Shown here one piece after another: positions 10,228 to 20,679 of a DNA stretch of 64,000 nt. The translations under genes and the position numbers were made by a program. The DNA comes from Gautieria morchelliformis (lineage: Eukaryota > Basidiomycota > Agaricomycetes > Gomphales > Gomphaceae). Each line of letters starts with the position of its first letter. Position 1 is the stretch's first letter. The stretch covers positions 62,001-126,000 of the forward strand of contig WHVA01000179.1 in the NCBI GenBank assembly GCA_015179125.1, read 5' to 3'. Below the pieces are notes generated by a model, which ran no database searches, was not told where the DNA came from, and saw only the letters and a list, made by a program, of their open reading frames with translations.

Positions 10228-11192
10228 CGGAAGCAGGTGATAGTTCCGCGGCCTTTTCTGCGCATGCGGTCAACATCCATCGGGGCAGGGCCACTCTTCG
10301 AGGGAGGAGGGCTATGGTTCCTAATAGGAGCGGGCGGAGCAAGCGTCGGAAATACTTTCCGCATGGGAATGAATGCGCTTCCGGGTTTTGGCACAGGTGG
10401 AGTAGGACGAGTGGAACTGCGCGTCATATTCCGGCTCGTCTCCACGAAGGCCTCATTTGCTTCTCTGTTCCGGGACACCCTCTGTGCAGCTTGGTACCAC
10501 CCTTCCGGGTCATCAAAGTCCGGAGCTCCATCCCCAAGCAGCGCAACTTGGTTCTGGATTGTCGGATCAAGTCCTCGTCGGAATTTGATGACGATCGTCT
10601 TGTCGTCATCATACTCCGCAAGGTCGATGAGCTCCTGGAAGCGATCGATATAGTCATCGACCGGATCCTTGGCCTGGTACCAGCTGGTCCCCTCGAGCTT
10701 CGTAAGGGCTGTGAGCTGCTCATTTTTTGGGCAGAACTGGTCGGAAAATGTTTTCTCGAAGGCGTCCCAGTCCCGGAAGTAGTTCCCCTTGCCCTTTGCT
10801 TCATGTCGGATCACCTTGTTTGCAAAACGGGCTGCGCGGTCCGACTTGAAAAAGGACAATGCCCAGTGAATCCGAGCCTGGTCGTTCGGAAAGAGCTCTC
10901 CGACAATTGCGAAGTAGATGCTGCATGTGTTGAAGAATGTGCGTCCCTTCTCCCGATGTCCATCAAAGTCCGCCGGGGTTGCGGGTTTGACCTTTGCTAA
11001 CTTTGCGGACTTTCTCTCCTCCGCCAGTTCCGCTTTTCCGAAATCCGGATCATCCAACATTTCATTTCCACCACCTTGTGGAATATCTAACTTAGCCAAA
11101 ATCGCTTGTAAGGCTGTTTCAATCGCGTCGGTCTTCATCCGGTTCCGCGTCAATTCCTCCTCCATATTCCGAAGACGATCGTCCGGATCCAT
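10167..11192 (-). CDS. Gypsy-1 gag
   Basis: A 341-codon frame from the first in-frame ATG (11190-11192); the frame is open further upstream into the LTR but without an ATG. It contains a capsid-like segment (WALSFFKSDRAARFANKVI, WDAFEKTFSDQF, YIDRFQELIDLAEYDD) and a C-terminal zinc knuckle CFRCQQPGHYAREC. Gag would form the virus-like particle and bind element RNA. No internal stop, so gag may still be expressible. Confidence 0.85.
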   Translation of the reverse strand: MDPDDRLRNMEEELTRNRMKTDAIETALQAILAKLDIPQGGGNEMLDDPDFGKAELAEERKSAKLAKVKPATPADFDGHREKGRTFFNTCSIYFAIVGELFPNDQARIHWALSFFKSDRAARFANKVIRHEAKGKGNYFRDWDAFEKTFSDQFCPKNEQLTALTKLEGTSWYQAKDPVDDYIDRFQELIDLAEYDDDKTIVIKFRRGLDPTIQNQVALLGDGAPDFDDPEGWYQAAQRVSRNREANEAFVETSRNMTRSSTRPTPPVPKPGSAFIPMRKVFPTLAPPAPIRNHSPPPSKSGPAPMDVDRMRRKGRGTITCFRCQQPGHYARECPQALTSGL

Positions 11193-11367
11193 GTCGGAAG
11201 GAGAAATGTGGGACGGGATTTCCGGGGTTGGGAGCTCGACGTAAGAAGAAGGGCTGTTGTACGCTGTGTGTGCGGAAGAGGTTGCGATCTCCGAGTCGCT
11301 GTCTCCGATTCCGAACGCACCTATGGCGAATGCAACGCGCAGTACGACCGCCGGTCCTCTAGGGGAG

Positions 11368-11377
11368 AGACTTTTCT
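11368..11377 (-). promoter_or_regulatory. Gypsy-1 self-priming PBS
   Basis: Two nucleotides after the 5' LTR the minus strand reads AGAAAAGTCT, the exact complement of AGACTTTTCT inside the LTR (plus coordinates 11510-11519; also 5788-5797). That LTR site lies ~33 nt downstream of a TATAATA sequence, where transcription should start. Confidence 0.7.
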
Positions 11378-11379
11378 GC

Positions 11380-11836
11380 TGTAAGGGCAACCCTGGCTAG
11401 TCGTGGAGATCACACTACCACACAACTGACAAGGGGAAATCCAAAGTCTGTATAAATGAACAGAGCATACAAGAGAGGGGATTCTCGCCTGACAAGGGGA
11501 AATCCAAAGAGAAAAGTCTAAGGACCCCCAATGTCAGCGAGCCCGTATTATACTACGCTGCGCAGCCAGGGACAACACTTGGCACCCGCCATCAACCCTG
11601 CACCTCCCTGACCCTTGATCGACCCTTGATGTCACCTATTACGCGAGTCGCTTGATTTCCGACACTGTTCCGAGGGTGGAACTCGGAAATTGGAGTGGAA
11701 CTCGGAAGGCGAACAGAACTGGTAGAAGTTCTCCCAGAAGTGGAATCATTTCCGAGAGCGGAGGCGGAGATGGAATCGGAATCGGAGTCGGAAATGGAGT
11801 CGGAACTGGAAATGGAAAACAGGGTGTCCCCTGACA
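11380..11836 (-). repeat. Gypsy-1 5' LTR
   Basis: 457 bp, TG...CA. Carries the TATAATA promoter element and, ~33 nt on, the presumptive RNA start that pairs with the PBS. Confidence 0.93.
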
Positions 11837-11839
11837 CTC

Positions 11840-12117
11840 ACACACGCTCAGCTCAATCAAGAACTGGCGTGCTTCCGGCCTCCTCCCCAGGCTGAGGACC
11901 CAGCCGTTGAGGCCATGCTCTGTGAGGATGCAGGCCCCATCAACCAAGTGGAAACCACCGCCAGTGGTGAGGCAGAACCGCCTCACCCAACCACCCCCGC
12001 GGATGCGGAGGTGCCTCCGGAGGAGTCACGTGCTCCACCGGCGCCGTACAATGACGATGTCATCGTATTGGAAACACTAGAGGATGCCATCATGGATGAC
12101 CTCTATGAGTCATAAAC
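11840..12117 (+). pseudogene. HR ORF3 C-terminal fragment (arm A)
   Basis: Frame 11915-12115 ends in the same acidic tail as 304-504. The 8-nt stems around a serine/proline-coding loop are kept while the 6-nt loop differs from the 1-504 copy. Its 5' side was removed at the gypsy-1 junction. Confidence 0.75.
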
Positions 12118-12135
12118 AGGACCCTATAGTTGTCT

Positions 12136-12363
12136 ATAGAGGGGGAGGGTGTAAATAACCTATGTATCTACATGTACACTAGTTATCACATAACCCCAGT
12201 GGGCCCCTTAGGGACCCACTGTATAGTTTATCCGTGGGAACCGGTCGGCAGTCCCCATCGCATCTTACCCTTATACTGTCACTACGTAGCATTCAGAATA
12301 CCACTCCTTGGCCAATTTCTGCTGTGCCCTTGTGATACAAGGCATAAGATCAACATCTTTACG
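12136..12363 (+). repeat. HR PPT and LTR (arm A)
   Basis: GAGGGGGAGGG immediately precedes TGTAAATAACC at 12150. The end reads TTTACG at 12363, one base from the TTTACA of 752. Confidence 0.75.
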
Positions 12364-12610
12364 GCTAACCTGCATGGAGGCTGCAACTGACAGTGGCTGA
12401 ATGCATCCTGAGCATGAGGGACATTCATGGAGTGGGAGTTTCACAGATGATGGGTTCTATGATCGGCCATGGCTCCACGGGCCGGGGTCCTGATGGGAAA
12501 TGATGGATTAGCAAACGCGAAAGGGGTTCGAAGAGTTTGAAGGTCCGATAGCAGGGATGTTTGTTCGTTGAATATGGATGGTTGATCTGTAGAATAAATG
12601 AATCATGACA
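12364..12610 (-). repeat. LTR-like segment shared with 51690-51970
   Basis: On the minus strand it starts TGTCATGATTCATTTATTC, as does the right end of the insertion at 50402-51970, and both share AACCTGCAYGGAGGCTGCAAC at the other side. It is probably a fragment of the same non-autonomous LTR family; no target duplication found. Confidence 0.5.
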
Positions 12611-12647
12611 GTATGCAGGGACTTGCCCCGATGGAGAATGTGAGCCC

Positions 12648-12876
12648 ATGGCCAGGAGCAAAGTATGTAGAAAAGATGTGGTGCTGGGTGTTGTCAAGGC
12701 TGCCATCACCAATGGCGGCGATGACCTTTCTGACAACGAGGAGTGCAAAACTGTTCAGTGGTTGGTCGCTGCTCTGGCCACGACCATGGAACCAGAAAGG
12801 TGGAAAAATTCCAGGACCACAGAGAGTGATGCACCACCCCATTTGTCGATTGTGAATCCGAGAAATATGCAGAGGG
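12648..12876 (+). other. Uncharacterised short ORF
   Basis: Begins MARSKVCRKDVVLGVVKAA, with a regular alpha-helical/charged pattern, and is interrupted by the LINE insertion after ~76 codons. The same ORF is at 60513-60767 on the minus strand. No family recognised. Confidence 0.35.
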
Positions 12877-13264
12877 TGTTTTTTTTTTTTTTTTTCAATT
12901 TAACATCTTTTGGGGCAGTGCCCCATGTAAGACAGTAAGTACAATTTCTTTCCTATATCACCTCCTCCTCTCATTTTGACCTCTATCTCCGCTTGCACTC
13001 AATGGGCATAGCCCTGAGTGCCTCTGTGCCTGTGTGAGTGGGGTGTGTGTTCGTGCTCCTTGCCCTCCTGTCTTCCCTTTTTATCTCTTCTTTCCACTCT
13101 GCTTTTCTGCCAGGAGCATCAAGTCCCCATATGGCTTTTTGAAGTGCCGCATGTCGTGTATATACCTAAAAAGGTGATCCATAGCTTTGTGTCCTCCTAA
13201 TAGTGTTTTGACGGATTTTGCTCCCCTCTTCAACTTTCCCTCTAACCTTTTCCTCTGCTCGCTG
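12877..13264 (-). mobile_element. 5'-truncated LINE copy with target duplication
   Basis: Minus strand: C-terminal coding end (KAMDHLFRYIHDMRHFKKP) similar to the LINE at 55324-57601, 3' UTR, then poly(A) (T-run on plus at ~12879-12895). Flanked by the 9-bp duplication TGCAGAGGG (12868-12876 and 13265-13273). A GGGGCA-G-TGCCCC stem lies just before the tail. Confidence 0.85.
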
Positions 13265-13273
13265 TGCAGAGGG

Positions 13274-14505
13274 CAGTGTTGACGAGGTTTGTTATGGCGA
13301 CGAGGATAACAAATCAGAGTTGTTGATGTGGGTATTCTTGATAATGGTTGTTTTGAGTACAACAATGACACCCTGCGTTACGTTAGTACGCTCTGAGTCG
13401 CTAGGATATTAGTATGTCTGCAGAATCTGACTTATGTTGGACCACTGATTCCCAACTATGACGGGGTGGTTATGCTACGGACTGAGATGCATACTCAAGT
13501 ACTTACAGCTGCACAAACATGTAAGAATGATCATGCCCAGTCTCCACCGGGTGGGGAGCTAGGGCTTTCTTCCACCTGGCGATGGAATGGAAGCGTCTGA
13601 CTTGCTTTTGCTGTCGTCACCATAGCCAAGCTGTTCAGGTGTCTCCTGTCCAGCAGTTTTCATCGGAAGAATAGCCATGGGTTTGATACGATTGGGCAGG
13701 AGCAGTACCCACAGCGTTGCCTTTACCTTGCGAGGGTAACCGTTCGTCTGGGCAGCAACCTTATCTGATTTGGAGCCTTTCAGACTACTTATATAAAGCT
13801 GGAGGTGTAAACACCGTTGTCAAATTGGTGAGATGATAGCCCTTGGCGCTTGTGCTGATTCTATCCAAACTAACGGGTTTCTGTACTTGACCGATGGTCG
13901 CTGTTCACAGTTCCTGTAGTCGGGTTTCAGTTTGGTGCACCTGATATATGCCCATCTCCCGCAGACACATGTTACTGGGATTCGAGCCCCGAATGAGGTT
14001 GTCCTCGAAAAGGGAATTCCGAGATTAGCCTGGTGGATGTCCATGGGCTTGTCGAGTCAACACATCGGCGTCGAGCGGCAGAGAAAAATGGAATCGAATC
14101 ATACCAACAACCTGCTCATATCCATACCATATACAATATTCTTGAGGTAGCTAATGAAATCAAGTCTTCCATCGCACTCCTGCTGTTGGTGGTAGGAAAA
14201 TTTCGTATTATTTCAAAGCAATGTTCGTTTAGAGGCTCTTTGTTTGTGGACTCATCGCAACTTCGCTTTTAAGATTCGAGGCACTACCAATCCTATTATT
14301 CTGCGATAAACCACCCCATTATCAAAGCTTATCATTGTCACTCATTCATCTGGGCCTCATGCACAAGCCTCCGCATTAACTGCAACTTGCAAGACAGCTC
14401 GGCGTGCGCGCACACGTTGGTTGTCAGGCCGAATAATGCATCATCTGGAAAGAAGGCTTGCCGTCCGAGGTTATGGGGAGGTAGCCACAGAGTGCATCCC
14501 GACAT
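13274..14505. other. Inverted-repeat sequence with no gene recognised
   Basis: Short ORFs on both strands are conserved with arm B only because the arms are near-identical. A tRNA-like TTCGA loop near 13980 does not fold into a cloverleaf. Confidence 0.5.
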
Positions 14506-14509
14506 TATA

Positions 14510-15135
14510 AGCATGAGAGGATGCAGCCAGCGCAGTCATTGAAAAAAAGAGAGCCCAAGATCCCGAGAGAAAGGTTGTGATTGTACCGCCCTACGATGAC
14601 GGTGCGCATGTGCTGTCGCCTGAGCTGTATAGTTTTCATCCTTCCGCAGTGCGAATAATTGCAGGCCAAGGCACCCTAGCTGTATAATTGCTCGAGAAAG
14701 CCCGGGACCTTGGTCGACTTTGTACCACCCTACGATGACGGTGTGTATGAGCTAGCTGTCGCTTTAGTTGTATAGTTTTCATCTTCCCCAGTGCGGATAC
14801 TTGCAGGCTAAGGCCAGCTGTAGAATTGCTCGAGCAAGCCGGGTTCTTGGTTGACACCTTGATGTCCTGATTGCGCCAGTAGGAGGCGATGACGCGCTAA
14901 CTGGAATCGCCCTTGCCACAATGGCTTCAAGATCGGTCGTCGGTGCGGAGCCTACGGGAGCGGGAGCAGACGATGCTTTTCGATCTTCCACAATCGGAGG
15001 GACATTCCACCCGTCTGTGAACCCGAAGACGCTAGCAGACGGGCTGCTGACCTCGACATACGAAATTATGTTCCCGCTCATCATGGAGCATGTGGATGCC
15101 AGCTATACACAGTCACCGGTGAACAAATTGTGTAA
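14510..15135 (+). pseudogene. Serine racemase / threonine dehydratase-like pseudogene (arm A)
   Basis: Translations give, in order, a KRAQDPERKVVIVPPYDDG segment, IIAGQGTLA, then VLIAPVGGDDALTGIALAT and PKTLADGLLTSTYEIMFPLI, the order in fold-type II PLP enzymes of the serine racemase family. The glycine loop reads GGDDA where the family usually has GGGGL. A segment of ~140 bp (from ~14584) is duplicated in tandem, with a stop (GTATAATTG) in the first unit, and the frame is broken around 14860. The N-terminal PLP-lysine region is absent. Duplicated in arm B at ~57999-58560. Confidence 0.72.
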
Positions 15136-15139
15136 GCCG

Positions 15140-15537
15140 CTCACCAAAGCTGAGTGTTATTCGTTGCGAATGCGCCAGTAATTGAACATTTGGCGGCCGT
15201 CGCTCTCTCAATCGCTCTATCAGAAGGTTTCGAGGAACATACGCAAAAGAAGGCAAGCACTCACGAAAGACTCTAAAGAGTACACGTCCGTATCATTTGT
15301 GAGCGGGGACATGACATCGCCGATCTAAGAAGCGACGCTTCGAAGCTCTTTGAGATGATCTCCGCTGATACCTCGGATAATGAGGATGGTTTGTCTTGCC
15401 TTACTCGGAGGAGCCAGTTACCTACCTCTGAATATCCTAATTATAGGTGATTGATGGATTGGGGCATGTGGTATGTCCTCAACACGTTTTGAATTCGTCT
15501 CCGATGTCTTCGCCCCCGATACAATCGTATTCGTCCC
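15140..15537. other. Remainder of arm A
   Basis: A fragmentary frame with SDASKLFEMISADTSDNEDG is shared with 57689-57952; it may be a downstream piece of the racemase-linked segment. No family recognised. Confidence 0.3.
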
Positions 15538-15956
15538 CGATATCCAAGCGATGTATTACAGCTGAACAACCACACCGGAATCCCAGACTTGACAAAAGAC
15601 AGACCCCCGATAGCACAAGCTAGACCAAAGCAAACCGCAAAACAAAACAAAACAAAAACAAAACAAAAAAAATTTACAAAATTCCACCAGTAGTTTCTGG
15701 ATTTCCCATACGAGAGAAATCCGTATATCCACTCGCAGTCACAACTCGGACGTTGCAGGACTATATGCGGGTGAACTGGGTTGGCAGGATGGTTGGGATA
15801 ATCCCCTACAAGACCTATGATTGCGTGCTGCCGATTGCAGTTGCTGTCACTTGACAACAGTCGCGCCTCAGCTTTAAAGGCTAATTCGGCGTGCTAGACA
15901 TCAGAGCATGTAAGTAACCATAGACAGCGCCGACAAGCAGATCCGTCATCACGTAC

Positions 15957-16984
15957 CTGGTCGTTCCAACCAGCCTCCCACAGGGGCCTCCGCAACTGGC
16001 GCCTCTGATTGCGCGGGCTAAACATCAAAGCACGTAAGTAACCATAGACAGCACCGACAAGCAGGTCCGTCATCACATACCTAGTCGTTCTGACCAGGCT
16101 CCCACAGGGGCCTCCGCAACTGGCGCCTCTGATTGCGCGGGCTAAACATCAGAGCCCATAAGTAACCATAGGCAGCGCCGACAAGCAGATCCGTCATCAC
16201 GTACCTAGTCGTTCTGACCAGGCTCCCACAGGGGCCTCCGCAACTGGCGCCTCTGATTGCGCGGGCTAAACATCAAAGCATGTAAGTAACCATAGACAGC
16301 ACCGACAAGCAGATCCGTCATCACGTACCTAGTCGTTCTGACCAGGCTCCCACAGGGGCCTCCGCAACTGGCGCCTCTGATTGCGCGGGCTAAGCATCAG
16401 AGCCCGTAAGTAACCATAGACAGCACCGACAGGCAGATCCGTCATCACGTACCTAGTCGTTCTGACCAGGCTCCCACAGGGGCCTCCGCAACTGGCGCCT
16501 CTGATTGCGCGGGCTAAACATCAAAGCACGTAAGTAACCATAGACAGCACAGACAAACAGATCCGTCATCACGTACCTAGTCGTTCTGACCAGGCTCCCA
16601 CGGGGGCCTCGGCAACTGGCGCCTCTGATTGCGCGGGCTAAACATGAGAACATAGGCAGCGCCGACAAGCAGATCCGTCATCACGTACCTGGTCGTTCTG
16701 GCCAGGCTCCCACAGGGGCCTCCGCAACTGGCGCCTCTGATTGCGCGGGCTAAACATGAGAGCACGTAAGTAACCATAGACAGCACCGACAAGCAGATCC
16801 GTCATCACGTACCTAGTCGTTCTGACCAGGCTCCCACAGGGGCCTCCGCAGCTGGCGCCTCTGATTGCGCGGGCTAAACATCAGAGCCCGTAAGTAACCA
16901 TAGGCAGCGCCGACAAGCAGATCCGTCATCACGTACCTTGTCGTTCTGACCAGCCTCTGCCACAGCGGGATCTCCAACTGGCCC
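15957..16984 (-). repeat. Tandem exon-intron modules, array 2 (124-bp period)
   Basis: On the minus strand eight 61-nt exon-like blocks (15957-16017, 16081-16141, 16205-16265, 16329-16389, 16453-16513, 16577-16637, 16689-16749, 16813-16873) alternate with ~63-nt intron-like blocks (one is 51 nt). Each intron starts GTACGT or GTATGT and ends TTTAG. A 48-nt block at 16937-16984 begins the array. The blocks are homologous to the 63-nt exons of the neighbouring gene but lack 2 nt, so splicing them together shifts frame. Likely a pseudogenised or non-coding amplification. Confidence 0.8.
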
Positions 16985-17329
16985 CTGTGTCACACAGGAC
17001 AAGACACCACGTTACACACCCTCGATAGTACAACACCAAAACAAACCGCAAAACAAAACAAAAAACGAAATTTACAAAAAACACCTGCGGGGTGCCGTCC
17101 ACGGCTTTTGCTTGTGTACCGCCGATTACAGTCGCTGTCACTTGACGACAGTAGTGCGCGAGCATTGGTCTAGTCGGGTATTTTTCTCCATCGACTCCTG
17201 TAGCGGGGGGATGGTCTCGACTAAGCGCCGGACAGTGACAATCCAGCCTTGCGCGATTCCCGGTAAAGCCCTGAGGACTTTGAATGAAGTTAGACTCCGT
17301 CTTTCAGTGCATAAAATGATTATACCTTT

Positions 17330-19762
17330 TTATGAACAATACGCCTGGAAAAGCGTTATGCCGTTGCAAGGTCCATAACACGAGACCGTGTGGTTGGGCT
17401 GCGACTCTGGGGTCATGTCCGTCATTGGGACATCCTCATCGTCGACTTCCATGCGATCGGCGTCGTCCTCGTCGTCGTCCTCATCAGCAGAAGACAAGGA
17501 GGAATGGGAGGAACCTTCCCAATCGACGTCCATCGGACCGCCTTCTTCACCCTGCTCAGTCGGGGGGGCGTGCAGCTCTCCTGAGACCGCCGTGGTCACG
17601 TCGTTGCCGACCACCGAAGGCTCTGCAACTACGGTCTGGTTGACCACCGAGTATTGTGCAACTAGGGCCGACAAGGACCCGGCACCATCGCAACTTCGAG
17701 GAGAGTGCCGCGGCGCCTCAGCTTTGGAGTTTACTTCAGCGTGCTAGAAATCAGAGAACGTGAGTAATGGTACACAGCGGCCACAGCAGATCCGTAGACA
17801 GAGAGGAGCCGATTCCCTGGCACGTATGCGCACAGTGGTGAAACGCATCACGTACCTGGTCGTCTTGGCCAGCCTCTGGCACAGCGTCCTCCGCAGCTGG
17901 CGGCTCTGATTGCGCGGGCTAAACATCAGGGCACGTAAGTAAGGATAGATACCGGCCACAAGCAGATCCGCCGTACCTGGTCGTTTTGGCCAGCCTCTGG
18001 CACAGCGTCCTCCGCAGCTGGCGGCTCTGATTGCGCGGGCTAAACATCAGGGCACGTAAGTAAGGATAGATACCGGCCACAAGCAGATCCGCCGTACCTG
18101 GTCGTTTTGGCCAGCCTCTGGCACAGGCGCCTCGTCAGCTGGCGCCTCTGATTGCGCGGGCTAAACATCAGGGCACGTAAGTAACGATAGATACCAGCCA
18201 CAAGCAGATCCACCGTACCTGATCAGTTTGAGCAGCCTCTGGCACAGGAGCCTCGTCAGCTGGCGCCTCTGATTGCGCGGGCTAAAAATCAGAGCATGTA
18301 AGTAAGGATAGATACCGGCCACAAGCAGATCCGCCGTACCTGGTCGTTTTGGCCAGCCTCTGGCACAGGAACTTCTGCAGCTGGCGCCTCTGATTGCGCG
18401 GGCTAAACATCAGAGCACGTAAGTAACGATAGGCATAATGCGCATCGTGGCGACAAGGATCACGTACCTGAACATTCTGCGCACAAAGCTCCAACAATGC
18501 TTGCGAGTATCCTTGCGAGCACCCTTGCGAGTATCCTTGCACCCATCCTTGCCACCACCCCTCGTTGAAAGGATCCACGTCATTGCCTTGGTTGGGCGGG
18601 TCCGACGACGCTCCAGGTGGCGTACCGCGGTCGGTCTCGTCAGAACTGCTCCCGAAGACCTGTTGCTCGTGCACCATTGACGCCTCATTTCCACCGTTTC
18701 CAGGATGGCCTGAGTCTCCCCCGACGGTCTGTTGCTCGACGTCTGCAGACACCTGCTCGAGATTGTTGCCAGCAAGAGCCAGCTGAGAGGAAGGACGGCG
18801 TGGATCTCCTGGGGCGACAGTCGGGGTACGGGAAGGTGAGGGATCGGGTCGGTTGACAACACCCTGTGTATCACCTGCAGAGGCATCACCTGCAGACTCT
18901 GCAGGTGATGAGGGAGGAGGGTTTGATCGACGCCGTAAGATGCTTTTGGGAGGCGCCTTAATACGGTGTTGCGGTGTGTATGTCCGGTCCTCGGTCGCCA
19001 AGCTAGGCTGTGCTTTGTAAGGCGAATGGAGACGGCCACAATGCCTACGTGGCGCTCGCGAGGGTCCTGGTCCTGCCTCTGAAGAACTGGAATACGAACA
19101 TATGAGCCGAGGCAAATCGCCATAATAAAACAGCGTACAGGACTCGACCCAATGAACCTTGACCCTTGTGGGAAGGCCTATTACGCTTGGACAAGCCGCC
19201 GCCTGAAATAGATGATGCATATGTTAGCTTCGTCGCAAAGGTCTCCCAACGACGACTCACCATGCGGCGTTGTAGAAATATGCGTCGATGCCAATTGTAC
19301 CTCTAGTGAGGCAAGGGACGCCTTCCCTGCGGACTTTGACGAGGATGCCACAGGCTGCTAAAAGGGTGCCATTAGGAAAATCATTGTCTTTGACCGTCAT
19401 AAGTGTGCACATACCTGTCCAGCCTCCTTGTCATGAGTGAGGGACTCCGAAAGGATAGAGACTTTCGCCTGAGAGAGGAGGGTTCAGATGAGGTGATGTG
19501 CGGTGGCAGTGGCGGATGGCGTGGACGAAAGTGAGGTGAATAGGACTGTAACTGACCATCGAGGTGCATATGTCTTCGTGTTTGAATGATGCGGGCGATT
19601 GCTGGATGTGTTGATAGGTGAGAATGGTAAAACGGGCGTAAGTGATCGACGCCGCACGCGGCGGGTACTTACAGTGATAAGCGGGGACTTTCCGTCAGAG
19701 AGCTGCTTTGCATTGGTTGGCACATCATGCGAGTGTTGGGAGGGACGAGAAGCTGAGTTCAT
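17330..19762 (-). CDS. 11-exon gene with five tandem 21-residue repeat exons
   Basis: Model by splice signals and phase: exons 19673-19762, 19415-19468, 19261-19357, 19139-19202, 18468-19086, then 18340-18402, 18219-18281, 18098-18160, 17977-18039, 17856-17918 (63 nt each) and 17330-17743 (stop TAA). All donors are GT, all acceptors AG, and all phases agree, giving about 550 residues. The product is low-complexity: Ser/Pro-rich N-terminal half, a WxQG/YSQG repeat before the module array, five copies of a unit like PAQSEPPAAEDAVPEAGQ, and an acidic tail (DEDDDEDDADRMEVDDED). Introns between modules are all 58 nt. No known domain recognised; a scaffold or nuclear role would be a guess. Intron 1 (204 nt) is the least certain. 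Confidence 0.75.
17856..18402 (-). repeat. Tandem exon-intron modules, array 1 (121-bp period)
   Basis: Five units of a 63-nt exon plus a 58-nt intron. Introns begin GTACGG/GTACGT and end CTGATGTTTAG or close variants, so branch site and acceptor are duplicated with the exon. Unit length is exact, pointing to unequal crossing-over. Confidence 0.9.
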
Positions 19763-19841
19763 CTTGTAGAGACGATGGGGGAGGTTGGGTGTTGGTGGTA
19801 GGAAGAAGAAACGGCGGGCCGCTCGGGAGTTTCCGGGCTGA

Positions 19842-19849
19842 CTTTTATA
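19842..19849 (-). promoter_or_regulatory. TATA box of the repeat-exon gene
   Basis: TATAAAAG on the minus strand, 80 nt upstream of the predicted ATG (19762), followed by a pyrimidine-rich leader. The spacing fits a fungal core promoter. Confidence 0.6.
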
Positions 19850-20289
19850 GGCGGCTAGAACCTCCGCAATCTGTGCCGATATCCCACTCATTCGAACGCC
19901 TCAAGGACAGATACATTGATTATATAACGCGCGCTAGAGAAGGTCATGGCAAATCAACTGCGAAAAGCGCTTCCATACCTATTGGGGCTCCGCTTTGGGA
20001 CACGATCTTTGATTCCGCGGCGATCGCTCTCCAAGTGAACGCCTAATTCGTTTCCATCAGCCTTCTCCTTATCACTAATGTAAGCCACACTGAATAGAAT
20101 GAAACTGACCTGACAAGATAAGCACGGTCACGGGGCCCCAACTAATTGCAGCGTAACTGAGTACCATGCCGGTTGGCGCACCTGATTCGGTTATATTCCC
20201 TAATCGGACCGAGAGAAAACGGCAGCATCGAGTAGGATTGGGTCGGGACGCACTTCTCCATATGTACTAGTTTAGAGTAGATGGTCAGC

Positions 20290-20620
20290 CGTATTTTCAG
20301 AGAGCCGTGACAGTACTGCTGAAATCGCAAGGAGTGCAAAGGACGTGGACTCCGGCTGCCCAGCTCTGGTCTTGGACCCAAGTGCCGAGGAAAACGGACT
20401 TACCCTTGGCGACATCGATGATCGATCGTCGCTCGATAAGGCTCTTGGCGCCCATGCACAGCCCATCGCCACATGCCACAAAGGACACCATTATCTCTGC
20501 CTCGAATGTCCAGGTCGTTTCTTTAGTGCGAGCTAAGGATGGCATACACGATGGCATTGAACGTATCTCCCGTTGCTGCGGCTTATCTTGGCCAAGGCAA
20601 TATTACATAATGCCTTGGCT
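20290..20620 (-). pseudogene. Possible PfkB-type carbohydrate kinase fragment
   Basis: A minus-strand frame contains AAATGDTFNAIVYA, resembling the PfkB signature around the catalytic aspartate (usual form TGAGDTF), followed by a NDLDIRG-like stretch in another frame. Neighbouring frames are broken. Weak, one-motif evidence. Confidence 0.3.
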
Positions 20621-20679
20621 CGGCTTCCAGCCGGCGTGTGGAGCCGCCGTTGAAAATTGCAAACAGGACTGTAATTGAC

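Larger units (their letters stand above)
5658..11836 (-). mobile_element. Gypsy-1: Ty3/gypsy chromovirus, 6.2 kb
   Basis: LTRs at 5658-6119 and 11380-11836 bracket, on the minus strand, gag, protease, RT, RNase H, integrase and a chromodomain in the Ty3/gypsy order. A polypurine tract precedes the 3' LTR and a self-priming-type PBS follows the 5' LTR. Several frameshifts break pol, so this copy is defective. The outer flanks (GGTGC left, CTCAC right) are not a duplication: the right flank lies inside the HR ORF while the left flank is hairpin array, so the element probably sits at a recombination junction. Solo LTRs of this family occur at 4646, 31189 and 45921. Confidence 0.93.
11837..15537. 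repeat. Arm A of a 3.7-kb inverted repeat
   Basis: Reverse complement of 57602-61571, with long ORF translations identical or nearly so between arms (e.g. 13820-14044 versus 59085-59309). The left edge is the gypsy-1 LTR; the right edge is at 15537, where the sequences diverge (arm B reaches the LINE at 57602). Arm B alone carries a MITE. Confidence 0.9.

Noticed and set aside
5653..11841. Target-site duplication for gypsy-1
   Set aside because: Flanks GGTGC and CTCAC do not match, and the two flanks belong to different sequence contexts.
13975..14000. tRNA-like TTCGA loop
   Set aside because: The flanking bases do not form a proper T arm and no cloverleaf or anticodon arm is found at the right distance.
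15957..18402. Regularly spaced repeats that could be read as a CRISPR-like array
   Set aside because: Whole 121-124 bp units are repeated, with no unique spacers, and they carry splice signals; the genome is eukaryotic.
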